Positions 14,662-22,026 of a stretch of DNA of 51,508 nucleotides are shown here, piece after piece. A model generated the notes under the pieces. It did no database searches, was not told where the DNA came from, and was given only the letters and a program-made list of their open reading frames with translations. The number at the start of each line of letters is the position of its first letter. The first letter of the stretch is position 1. This DNA is from Actinomadura montaniterrae (GTDB lineage: Bacteria > Actinomycetota > Actinomycetes > Streptosporangiales > Streptosporangiaceae): positions 1 to 51,508 of the forward strand of contig NZ_WBMR01000049.1 of NCBI RefSeq assembly GCF_008923365.1. Direction: 5' to 3'. The translations under genes were made by a program, and so were the position numbers.

Positions 14662-16619
14662 CGCGGTTCTCCCGCCTTGGCGGTGACGGGCGCTTCGGCC
14701 GCGCCGATCGGGTGGTGGCAGGCGAACGCGTGCCGGTGCGGCTCGCCGGACGCCTCGGGACGGGTCGTCGCGCACAGCTCGGTGGCGGCGGCGCAGCGGT
14801 CGGCGAACCGGCAGCCCGCCGGGAAGTGCGCGGGCGACGGGACGACGCCGGGGATCTGCACGGGACGCGCGTCGGCCGCCTCCAGCGACACGACCGCGCC
14901 GAGCAGCCCGCGCGCGTAGTGGTGCCGGGCCGCCCCGACGACCTCGGAGGTGACGCCGGCCTCGGCGACCTGCCCGCCGTACATCACCACGACGCGGTCG
15001 GTGACGTCGGCGACGAGCGCGAGGTCGTGCGAGACGAGGATCAGCGCGAACCCGAGTTCGGCGCGCAGCCGCAGCAGCAGCCGCATGACGGCGGCCTGGA
15101 CGGTGACGTCGAGCGCGGTGGTCGGCTCGTCGGCGACGACGAGCCTCGGGTCGCGGGACAGCGCCATCGCGATCAGCACCCGCTGCCGCTGCCCGCCGGA
15201 CAGCTCGTGCGGGTAGGCGCGCAGCGTGCGGTCCGGGTCGAGGCCGACGAGCTCGAGCAGCTCGGCGGGGGTGCGGGTGCCGCCGCGCCGGGTGAGCTGG
15301 CGGAGCTGGGCGCGGATCGTCATCGCCGGGTTCAGCGACGACAGCGCGTCCTGGTAGATCATCGCCATGTCGTGGCCGAGCAGCGCGCGGCGCTGCTTGG
15401 CGGGCAGGGCGCGCAGGTCGCGGCCGTCGAACAGGAGCCGTCCGCCGACGCGGGCGCCGCGCGGCTCCAGCCCCATGATCGCGAGGCTGGTGAGGCTCTT
15501 GCCGCAGCCGCTCTCGCCGACGAGGCCGACGACCTCGCCGGGCCGCACCTCCAGCGAGACGCGGTCGACGACGTCGACGTCGCCGTAGCGTCCGGGGAAC
15601 CCGATGGTGAGGTCCTCGACGCGCAGCAGCGGTTCGCCGTCCGGGAGGGGACGGGCGCGGCCGGCGAGGCGGCGTCCGGCCTCGCGCAGGTCGCCGTCCA
15701 ACTGGAGGGCCGGGGCCGAGGCCGGGACCGCGGCCGGCCGGGCGACGGTCGCGGCCGCGGTCCCGGAGCCGGGGGCCGCCTCGGTGTCGGAGCGGGCGGC
15801 GGGCGCGGCCCACGCGTCCGACACGCCCTCGGACAGGACGTTCAGCACGAGCACCGTGACCAGGATGAACAGGCCGGGGAAGAACGTCGCCCACCAGCCG
15901 CCCGCCAGCACGAGCGTCTTGCCGTAGGCGATGACGCTGCCCCACGACGGGTCCGGGTCCTGGACGCCGGCGCCGACGAACGACAGGCTCGCCTCGAACA
16001 CGATCGCGTTGGCGACGACGATCGTGACGAACACCAGGATCGGCGCCGCGCAGTTGATCAGGACGTGCCGCCACAGGATGTGGCCGCGGCGGGCGCCGAG
16101 GACGCGTTCGGCGGCCACGTAGTCCTCGCCGTACTGCGACAGCACGTTGCCGCGCACGACCCGCGCGACCTGCGGGACGTACAGGAACGCGATCGTGCCG
16201 ATGAGCACCGGCAGGCTCTTGCCGAACACGGTGACCAGCACGGCGGCGAGCGCGACGGCCGGGAACGCCATGATCACGTCGAGGCAGCGCATCACGGCCT
16301 CGTCCACGGCGCGGTGCGCGGTGGCGGCGACCGAGCCGAGCAGCGCGCCCGCGACGAGGGCGAGGAACGCGGCGCCGAGGCCGATCGCCAGCGACCAGCG
16401 CGCCCCGTACAGGACGCGGGCGAACACGTCGCGGCCGACGCGGTCGGTGCCGAACCAGTGGCCGCCGGACGGCGCCTGCCCCGCGACGCCGGTGGCCAGC
16501 GGGTCGTGCCGGGCGATCAGCGGCGCGGCGAGCGCCGCCACGACGATCACCAGCAGCACGCCCAGCGCGATCCGGGACGCGGGCCGCAGCCGCCGCCATC
16601 CCCGTAGCAGGACGGTCAT
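14658..16619 (-). CDS. siaG: Sialic acid ABC importer, permease-ATPase fusion (DppC-DppD-like)
   Basis: A 653-residue fusion. Residues about 1-280 are a DppC/OppC-type permease with an N-terminal helix, a LATGVAG...FGTDRVGRDVFARVLYGAR segment and five further helices. An Ala/Pro/Ser-rich linker spans about 285-345. Residues about 350-653 are an OppD-type ATPase with Walker A GESGCGKSLTS, signature LSGGQRQRVLIA and Walker B LVVADEPTTALD. The same permease-ATPase fusion occurs in the sialic acid importer SiaEFGI of Corynebacterium glutamicum. ATG at 16619 overlaps the siaF stop by 4 bp. Confidence 0.9.
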   Translation of the reverse strand: MTVLLRGWRRLRPASRIALGVLLVIVVAALAAPLIARHDPLATGVAGQAPSGGHWFGTDRVGRDVFARVLYGARWSLAIGLGAAFLALVAGALLGSVAATAHRAVDEAVMRCLDVIMAFPAVALAAVLVTVFGKSLPVLIGTIAFLYVPQVARVVRGNVLSQYGEDYVAAERVLGARRGHILWRHVLINCAAPILVFVTIVVANAIVFEASLSFVGAGVQDPDPSWGSVIAYGKTLVLAGGWWATFFPGLFILVTVLVLNVLSEGVSDAWAAPAARSDTEAAPGSGTAAATVARPAAVPASAPALQLDGDLREAGRRLAGRARPLPDGEPLLRVEDLTIGFPGRYGDVDVVDRVSLEVRPGEVVGLVGESGCGKSLTSLAIMGLEPRGARVGGRLLFDGRDLRALPAKQRRALLGHDMAMIYQDALSSLNPAMTIRAQLRQLTRRGGTRTPAELLELVGLDPDRTLRAYPHELSGGQRQRVLIAMALSRDPRLVVADEPTTALDVTVQAAVMRLLLRLRAELGFALILVSHDLALVADVTDRVVVMYGGQVAEAGVTSEVVGAARHHYARGLLGAVVSLEAADARPVQIPGVVPSPAHFPAGCRFADRCAAATELCATTRPEASGEPHRHAFACHHPIGAAEAPVTAKAGEPR

Positions 16620-17575
16620 CGCGTCGCTCCCTTCAGCCGCGGGTTCGCGAACAGGTACAGCACGTCCACGAGCAGGTTGACGACCAGGAACGTCAGCGCG
16701 ATGCACAGCACGACGCCCTGCACGAGGGCGGGGTCGCCGGCGGTGACGCCCTGCATGATCAGCGTGCCGAGGCCGGGCAGCCCGAAGATCGCCTCGACCA
16801 CGACGGCGCCGCTGAGCAGGTAGCCGATCTGCAGGCCGAGCACGGTCAGCGGGGTGATCAGCGCGTTGCGCAGCACGTTGCGGCCGACCACGACGACGCG
16901 GGGCAGCCCGCCGCCGATCGCGGTGCGCACGTAGTCGCGGTCGAGCTCCTCGACCATCGCGGTCCGCACGACCCGGGCCAGCAGCGACCCGACCGGGAAC
17001 CCGACGGCGACCGCGGGCAGCGCGAGGCTGCGCAGCCAGCCGCCCACCGAGTCGCCGGGGTTGACGTACCCGCCGGTCGGGAACCAGCCGAGCCGCAGCG
17101 CGAACCACTGGATCAGCAGGATGCCGAGCCAGAACGACGGCATCGCGACGCCCGCCATGGACAGCACCCGGATGGCCTGGTCGGGCCAGCGGTCCCGGAA
17201 CAGCGCCGCGGTGACGCCGAGGACCACCGCGAACACCACGCCGACCAGCACCGCCAGCAGCGTCAGCTGGAGGGTGAGCGGGAACGCCGTCCCGATCGCG
17301 TCGGTGACGGGCTTGCTCGGCGGCGCGGTCAGCCCGAGGTCGCCGTGCAGCAGGTCGCCGAGGAACCGGACGTAGCGGACCGGCAGCGGGTCGGTGAGCC
17401 CGTGCGCGGCGGCGTAGGCGTGCCGCGCCTCGGGCGTCGCGCCCTCGCCGAGCGCGTTGTAGGCGGGGTCGTTCGGGGAGAAGCGCAGCACGACGAAGAC
17501 GAACAGCGTGATCCCGAGCACCATCGGCACGAGGGTCAGCAGCCGTCCCAGCGCCATGCGCAGGATCGTTGCCAT
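16616..17575 (-). CDS. siaF: Sialic acid ABC importer, permease (DppB-like)
   Basis: A 319-residue inner-membrane permease of the OppB/DppB type. It has an N-terminal helix (LLTLVPMVLGITLFVFVVLRF), a periplasmic loop and five more helices, with the EAA-type loop near GLPRVVVVGRNVLRNALITPLT and a GLPGLGTLI segment near the end. ATG at 17575 lies 34 bp after the substrate-binding-protein gene. It forms the transmembrane pore with the permease half of the downstream fusion. Confidence 0.9.
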   Translation of the reverse strand: MATILRMALGRLLTLVPMVLGITLFVFVVLRFSPNDPAYNALGEGATPEARHAYAAAHGLTDPLPVRYVRFLGDLLHGDLGLTAPPSKPVTDAIGTAFPLTLQLTLLAVLVGVVFAVVLGVTAALFRDRWPDQAIRVLSMAGVAMPSFWLGILLIQWFALRLGWFPTGGYVNPGDSVGGWLRSLALPAVAVGFPVGSLLARVVRTAMVEELDRDYVRTAIGGGLPRVVVVGRNVLRNALITPLTVLGLQIGYLLSGAVVVEAIFGLPGLGTLIMQGVTAGDPALVQGVVLCIALTFLVVNLLVDVLYLFANPRLKGATR

Positions 17576-17609
17576 CCGGGTGGTGTCCCTTCTTCGGAAT
17601 CCGGGACGG

Positions 17610-19205
17610 TCAGGAGCGGCCGACGTTCAGGAACGACAGCCCGGTCGTCGCCATCGGCCGGAAGCCCGGCAGTTCCTTGCCCTTCCAGCCGGTGTCGAGC
17701 TTGCGGTGGAAGATCGGGTACAGCGCGGCCTGCTCGGCGACGACGTCGATGGCCTGCCCCCACAGCGCCTTGCGCCGCGCGGCGTCGGCCTCGCGGGCGG
17801 CCTGGTCGAGCAGGTCGACGACCTTCTTGGCCTCGGGGGTGCCGGCGTTGTAGCTGCGGTGCTCGGGCCAGGTGCCGACGTAGAACCAGCGCATCAGCAG
17901 GTCGACGTCGTTGCCGAACACCGACGGGTCGCCGGGCGCGGCCATGACCTGGTACTTGCCGGTGTCGACGCGGTTGGCGTACTGCCCGCCGGACTGGCCG
18001 ACGTTCAGCGTGGTCGCGACGCCGATCGCGTCCCAGCTCTGCTTGATCAGCGGCGCGCAGTCCTTGACGAAGTCGGTGTCGGTGGTGATCAGCTCGACCT
18101 TCAGCCCGCTGACCCCGGCCTGCTGCAGCAGCTGCTTGGCCTTGTCCGGGTCGTAGCCGTAGACGGTGGAGGCCTTGACGTAGTCGGGGTGCCCGGCGGG
18201 CAGGAAGCTGGTCGCGGCGGCGGCGTTGCCGAGCAGCGCCGTCTTGATCAGCTTGTCGGTGTCGAGCGCGTAGTGCAGCGCCTGCCGCACCCGCACGTCG
18301 TCGAACGGCTTGACCTTGCAGTTGAACATCATGAACAGCAGGCCGAAGCTCTGCACCGCCTCGACGTCCGCGGACTTCTTCAGCTCGGCGGCGTTCAGGT
18401 ACGGGACGGCCTCGATCGCCTGGACGCGTCCGGACTGCAGCGCGGTGACCCGTGCGGACGGGTCCGACAGCAGCAGCCAGGTCATCTTGGCGACCTTCGC
18501 GGGGCGCGGCCCGTTGTAGGCGGCGAACTTGGCGAACGACAGCCCGCCGGTGGCGCTCGCGGCGGTGAGCTTGAACGGCCCGGACCCGACCGGCAGCGCG
18601 TCGAACTTCTTCTGGTCCGCCTCGACGATCTTCTTCGGCACGATCCGGACGACCGCGAGCCGCTCGGAGAACAGCGCGAACGCGTACTTGAGCGTGAACT
18701 CGACCGTGCTGTCGTCGACCTTCTTCACCTTGTCGAGGAACGGCAGGAACTGCACGAACAGCGAGGCGTTCTTCGGGTCGAGGACGCGCTCGAAGCTGAA
18801 CACGACGTCGTCGGCGGTGACCTTGGAGCCGTCGTGGAAGGTGGCGCCGTCGCGGATCTGCACCCGGTAGGTGGTGTCGTCCACCTTCTGCGGCGCGGCC
18901 TTGGCCAGCGCGTTGTAGGGCTGCCGGGTCACCGGGTCGAGGTCGACCAGCGACTCCAGCACGTGGAAGTTGGCGGCGACGGCGACGGCGCTGGACGACG
19001 TCATCGGGTCGAAGCCGCCGGACAGGGCGTAGGCGAGCGCGGCCTGGATCGTGTCCTTGGAGCCGCCGGACCCGCCGGAGCCGGTGGAGGACGGGCCACC
19101 GCACGCGGACACGCCGGCGGTGATCGCGGCGGCCGCGCCGAGCAGCCCGGTGTAGCGCAGGAAGTCGCGGCGGTGCAGGCCGCGGCCCGGCTGGAGATCG
19201 GTCAC
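17610..19205 (-). CDS. siaE: Sialic acid ABC importer, substrate-binding protein (family 5, exported)
   Basis: A 531-residue extracellular binding protein of SBP family 5 (OppA/DppA/NikA). The N-terminus has a twin-Arg-like stretch (GLHRRDFLRYTG), a hydrophobic core and ACGG, a probable lipidation Cys. The mature protein shows family segments including ALAYALSGGFDPMTS, YRVQIRDGATFHDGSKVTADDVVFSFERV and VRQALHYALD. GTG at 19205 is chosen for AGGAG with 5-nt spacing; an earlier start would overrun the operator. Ligand is inferred as N-acetylneuraminate from the operon. It is first in the operon, behind promoter and operator at 19269-19326. Confidence 0.88.
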   Translation of the reverse strand: MTDLQPGRGLHRRDFLRYTGLLGAAAAITAGVSACGGPSSTGSGGSGGSKDTIQAALAYALSGGFDPMTSSSAVAVAANFHVLESLVDLDPVTRQPYNALAKAAPQKVDDTTYRVQIRDGATFHDGSKVTADDVVFSFERVLDPKNASLFVQFLPFLDKVKKVDDSTVEFTLKYAFALFSERLAVVRIVPKKIVEADQKKFDALPVGSGPFKLTAASATGGLSFAKFAAYNGPRPAKVAKMTWLLLSDPSARVTALQSGRVQAIEAVPYLNAAELKKSADVEAVQSFGLLFMMFNCKVKPFDDVRVRQALHYALDTDKLIKTALLGNAAAATSFLPAGHPDYVKASTVYGYDPDKAKQLLQQAGVSGLKVELITTDTDFVKDCAPLIKQSWDAIGVATTLNVGQSGGQYANRVDTGKYQVMAAPGDPSVFGNDVDLLMRWFYVGTWPEHRSYNAGTPEAKKVVDLLDQAAREADAARRKALWGQAIDVVAEQAALYPIFHRKLDTGWKGKELPGFRPMATTGLSFLNVGRS

Positions 19206-19268
19206 GTCGTCTCCTGGAAGGAAGGGGTGGGGCGGTCGCAGGGTAGGCGACCGCAGGTGGGAGGGGAG

Positions 19269-19285
19269 GTAGGACATCCAACGTC
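19269..19285. promoter_or_regulatory. Predicted NanR operator, site 2 (sia-nan operon / nanR divergent region)
   Basis: GTAGGACATCCAACGTC. Its first 14 bases differ from the perfect palindrome at one position (TCCAAC for TCCTAC). It shares a 16-base near-identity with site 3, including the flanking CGTC. It sits just downstream of the predicted transcription start of the sia-nan operon and upstream of the divergent regulator gene, so it could control both. Confidence 0.75.
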
Positions 19286-19297
19286 GTTCGTCGGTGT

Positions 19298-19326
19298 ACC
19301 GTAGGCTCCGGCACCGGCCAGGTCAA
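19298..19326 (-). promoter_or_regulatory. Promoter of the siaEFGI-nanAKE operon
   Basis: On the minus strand -35 TTGACC (19326-19321), a 17-bp spacer and -10 TACGGT (19303-19298). This is a good sigma-70-type match. The predicted start near 19291 puts the NanR-type operator in the early transcribed region. Confidence 0.6.
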
Positions 19327-19370
19327 GTGCCGGTCCCGATACCGATCGACGCGATGGGGAGCGTGAGCCG

Positions 19371-20108
19371 ATGACCGCAGCTCGGACGCGGGGACGTGCG
19401 ACGCGCGGCCGCAGCAGCCGCACCGAGGAGGTGCAGCAGGCGATCAAGCAGCTGATCCTGGAGCGCGGGCTGGCCTCGGGCGACCCGATGCCCACCGAGT
19501 TCGAGCTGGTCGAGGAGCTGGACGTCAGCCGCAACTCGCTGCGCGAGGCGCTCAAGGCGCTGCAGGCCGTCGGCATCGTGGAGATCCGGCACGGCTTCGG
19601 GATGTACGTCGGCAGCATGTCGCTCGGCGCCCTCGTCGACGAGCTGACGTTCCACGCCCGCATGTCCAAGCGGCAGGGCCGCGACGACCTCGCGCACCTC
19701 GTGGACGTCCGCGAGGTGCTCGAACGCGGCCTGGTCGAGCAGGTCATCGACCGCGACCTGCTGTCCGACACCACCGAGCTGGACGAGATCATGCGCCGGA
19801 TGGACGCCGAGGCCACGGCCGGCCAGGTGACCCCGGAGACCGACCGGCTCTTCCACGAGCTGCTGTACCGCCCGCTCGCCAACCCGATCGTCAACCAGCT
19901 GCTCGGCGCGTTCTGGGACGTCTACCGGACCCTGCAGCACGACCTCGCGCCCGTCCGGCAGGAGGCGGCGGACGTGGCGCAGCGGCACCGCGACATCTAC
20001 GAGGCGCTGGTCTCCGGCGACCGCGGGGCGGCGGCCACGGCGATGGCGGCGCACTTCCGCGGCATCCGCGAGCGCCTCGGCACGGCCCGCGACGACTCCG
20101 GCGCGTGA
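19371..20108 (+). CDS. nanR: GntR/FadR-family transcriptional regulator of sialic acid genes
   Basis: A 245-residue regulator. Residues about 15-85 form the GntR winged helix (EEVQQAIKQLI, PTEFELVEELDVSRNSLREALKALQAVGIVEIRHGFGMYV). About 95-235 form an all-helical FCD ligand domain (DVREVLERGLVE, HELLYRPLANP, HRDIYEALVSGD, HFRGIRERL). FCD proteins bind small carboxylates or sugar acids, usually through a metal held by Asp and His. The gene is divergent from the importer operon and immediately upstream of the sialidase, so it most likely represses both until sialic acid or a catabolite binds. The call nanR is inferred from context. Confidence 0.85.
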   Translation: MTAARTRGRATRGRSSRTEEVQQAIKQLILERGLASGDPMPTEFELVEELDVSRNSLREALKALQAVGIVEIRHGFGMYVGSMSLGALVDELTFHARMSKRQGRDDLAHLVDVREVLERGLVEQVIDRDLLSDTTELDEIMRRMDAEATAGQVTPETDRLFHELLYRPLANPIVNQLLGAFWDVYRTLQHDLAPVRQEAADVAQRHRDIYEALVSGDRGAAATAMAAHFRGIRERLGTARDDSGA

Positions 20109-20113
20109 CCGCC

Positions 20114-20151
20114 GCGCGGGCGCCAGGGGTTGACGGCCCCGGCGCCCGCGC
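20114..20151 (+). terminator. Hairpin terminator after nanR, interleaved with the sialidase promoter
   Basis: 11-bp perfect stem (20114-20124 and 20141-20151) whose 16-nt loop begins AGGGG and ends CCCC, so the stem can extend. It starts 6 bp after the nanR stop. The loop contains the -35 box of the next gene. Confidence 0.6.
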
Positions 20152-20158
20152 CTACTTT
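20130..20158 (+). promoter_or_regulatory. Promoter of the sialidase gene
   Basis: -35 TTGACG (20130-20135), 17-bp spacer, -10 TACTTT (20153-20158). A transcription start near 20165 would place the NanR-type operator (20167-20183) across or just after +1. Confidence 0.7.
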
Positions 20159-20166
20159 CCATCGCG

Positions 20167-20183
20167 ACAGGACATCCTACGTC
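20167..20183. promoter_or_regulatory. Predicted NanR operator, site 3 (sialidase promoter)
   Basis: ACAGGACATCCTACGTC. The core AGGACATCCTAC matches the palindrome of site 1 with the two outermost left bases changed, and the flank CGTC matches site 2. It lies 9 bp after the -10 box and 26 bp before the sialidase ATG. Confidence 0.75.
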
Positions 20184-20208
20184 CCATGTCCAATGTGAAG
20201 GTGAGGCC

Positions 20209-21930
20209 ATGCCCCGGTTCCACCCCGTCCCCGCCGCCGTCGCCGTGATCGCCGTGTTCGCCGCGACCGCCGTCCCCGCCACCGCCCGCGCGGCCACCGC
20301 CCGCGCCGCCACCGCCCGCGCCGCCACCGGCCAGTCCGCGGTCGTCACCACCGACTGCACGTCCGGCCGCATCCAGGAGACCGTCGTCAACCGGACGTCC
20401 TCCGCGACGACGTTCACGCTGACCTGGCCCGGCATGGGCACCTGGACGGCGAACGTCGCCGCCGGCGACAGCTCGCACTTCTACTTCACCAAGCCGTCCG
20501 GCACCGCCTACACGTTCCGCACCACCACGCCGCAGGGCCTCGACCAGACCGACACCGGCACCCTCGACTGCTCGGACGCCCTCACCGCCCGTGCCGCCAT
20601 GGACTGCGGCGACCCGCACCGGCTCCGGCTGATCCTCGGCAACCGCTCCCCCGCCGCCCGGACCTTCACGGTCGCCTGGCCGGGCCGGGCCGGCTCCCCG
20701 TGGTCGGTGAACGTCCCGGCGTCGTCGGGCGACGACAGCCTCCTGTGGACGGTCCCGGACGGCACGCCCTACACGTTCCAGGTCTCATCGGGCGGCTGGA
20801 GCCGCACCGTCTCGGGCACGTCCGGCTGCGGCCTCGGCTCCGGCCGGCCCGGGATGAACGCCCAGACCGTCCTGACGACGTCCACGGTCGTCTCCGGGCT
20901 CGGCAAGGCGGCGAAGTCCGTGCGCATCCCCGCCCTCGCCGTCGCGAACGACGGCACGGTCATCGCCACGATGGACGCCCGCGTCGACGGCAGCTACGAC
21001 CTCGGCGGTGGGACGAACAACATCCAGGTCGCGATGGTCCGCAGCACCGACGGCGGCGCGACGTTCTCCACCCCGAAGATCATCGCGCACGCGCCCACCG
21101 CGTCCGAGGGGTACGGCGACCCGAGCCTGCTCGTCGACCGCACCACCGGAAAGATCTTCTGCTTCTTCACCTACTCCCCCGGGCCCGGCGTCGGCTACTA
21201 CGGCTCCACCGCCGGCGACACCTCCGCGACCGCCACGACCAACACCCACATCCGCTACGTCACCTCGACCGACGGCGGCGCGACCTGGAGTGCGGCCACG
21301 GACCTCAACCCGCAGGTCCGGAACGCGTCCTGGGCAGGGATGTTCGCCTCCTCAGGCCACGGCGTCCAACTGAACTCGGGACGCCTCGTCCAGCCGATCG
21401 TCTACCACGACTCCTCGGGCGACCACGCGTCCAACATCTACTCCGACGACCACGGCGCGACCTGGCACAACGGCACCACGGCCGGGACCGGCGTCAACGA
21501 GAACAAGATCATCCAGCGGTCGACGGGCCGCGTCGCGCAGAACATGCGCTCCAACGCGGGCGGCAACCGCTGGTACGCGACCGCCGCCGACGTCACCGCC
21601 GCCTACGGGACCGCCTGGAACAGCGGCCTGATCGACCCGGGCTGCAACGGCGACGAGATCTCGTACGCCCTCCCGTCGTCCGGCACGCCGCCCCTGACGG
21701 ACACCGCCCTGCACAGCAACAACGCCGCCACCGGCCGCACCGACCTGACCGTCCGGCTGAGCAGGGACGACGGCTCCAGCTGGCCGCAGGAGGCGCTGCT
21801 CAAGCCGGGCACCGCCGGCTACTCGGCGATGGCCGTCCTCGCGGACGGCTCGGTCGGCGACCTCTACGAGATCGGCGACACCGGCGGCATCGTCTTCACC
21901 CGCTTCACCCTCCCCTGGCTGGCCCCCTGA
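20209..21930 (+). CDS. nanH: Secreted sialidase (exo-alpha-sialidase) with duplicated N-terminal module
   Basis: A 573-residue secreted GH33-type sialidase releasing sialic acid from glycoconjugates. Signal peptide is about 1-28, followed by an ARAAT triplicate. Two related modules of about 75 residues, bounded by Cys50-Cys121 and Cys133-Cys207, share an N-R-T/S...F-T-x-x-W-P-G pattern and may bind carbohydrate. The catalytic propeller has the RIP motif at 239-241, Asp257 in TMDAR, four Asp-box motifs (279-286, 353-360, 412-419, and SRDDGSSW near 518-525), and Tyr538 in GYSAM as probable nucleophile. It is controlled by the promoter and NanR-type operator just upstream and feeds the siaEFGI importer. 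Confidence 0.92.
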   Translation: MPRFHPVPAAVAVIAVFAATAVPATARAATARAATARAATGQSAVVTTDCTSGRIQETVVNRTSSATTFTLTWPGMGTWTANVAAGDSSHFYFTKPSGTAYTFRTTTPQGLDQTDTGTLDCSDALTARAAMDCGDPHRLRLILGNRSPAARTFTVAWPGRAGSPWSVNVPASSGDDSLLWTVPDGTPYTFQVSSGGWSRTVSGTSGCGLGSGRPGMNAQTVLTTSTVVSGLGKAAKSVRIPALAVANDGTVIATMDARVDGSYDLGGGTNNIQVAMVRSTDGGATFSTPKIIAHAPTASEGYGDPSLLVDRTTGKIFCFFTYSPGPGVGYYGSTAGDTSATATTNTHIRYVTSTDGGATWSAATDLNPQVRNASWAGMFASSGHGVQLNSGRLVQPIVYHDSSGDHASNIYSDDHGATWHNGTTAGTGVNENKIIQRSTGRVAQNMRSNAGGNRWYATAADVTAAYGTAWNSGLIDPGCNGDEISYALPSSGTPPLTDTALHSNNAATGRTDLTVRLSRDDGSSWPQEALLKPGTAGYSAMAVLADGSVGDLYEIGDTGGIVFTRFTLPWLAP

Positions 21931-21943
21931 CCACGCCTTTCGA

Positions 21944-22004
21944 CCTCCGCCGAAACCGCCGTTGACCTGGACTTTCGGCAACACCTGCGCGGTTTCGGCG
22001 GAGG
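21944..22004. terminator. Perfect 16-bp inverted repeat after the sialidase gene
   Basis: Arms 21944-21959 and 21989-22004 are exact complements, with a 29-nt loop. It starts 14 bp after the sialidase stop and ends 23 bp before the next ATG. It probably terminates sialidase transcription, but the position so close to the next gene also permits a leader or operator role. Confidence 0.5.
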
Positions 22005-22026
22005 CGCCCCGGGGAGCCCGGCAATT

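Noticed and set aside
17508..19304. Plus-strand frame of about 600 codons antisense to the sialic acid binding protein
   Set aside because: Val/Gly/Asp-rich shadow with no start signal. The opposite strand encodes a full SBP family 5 protein.
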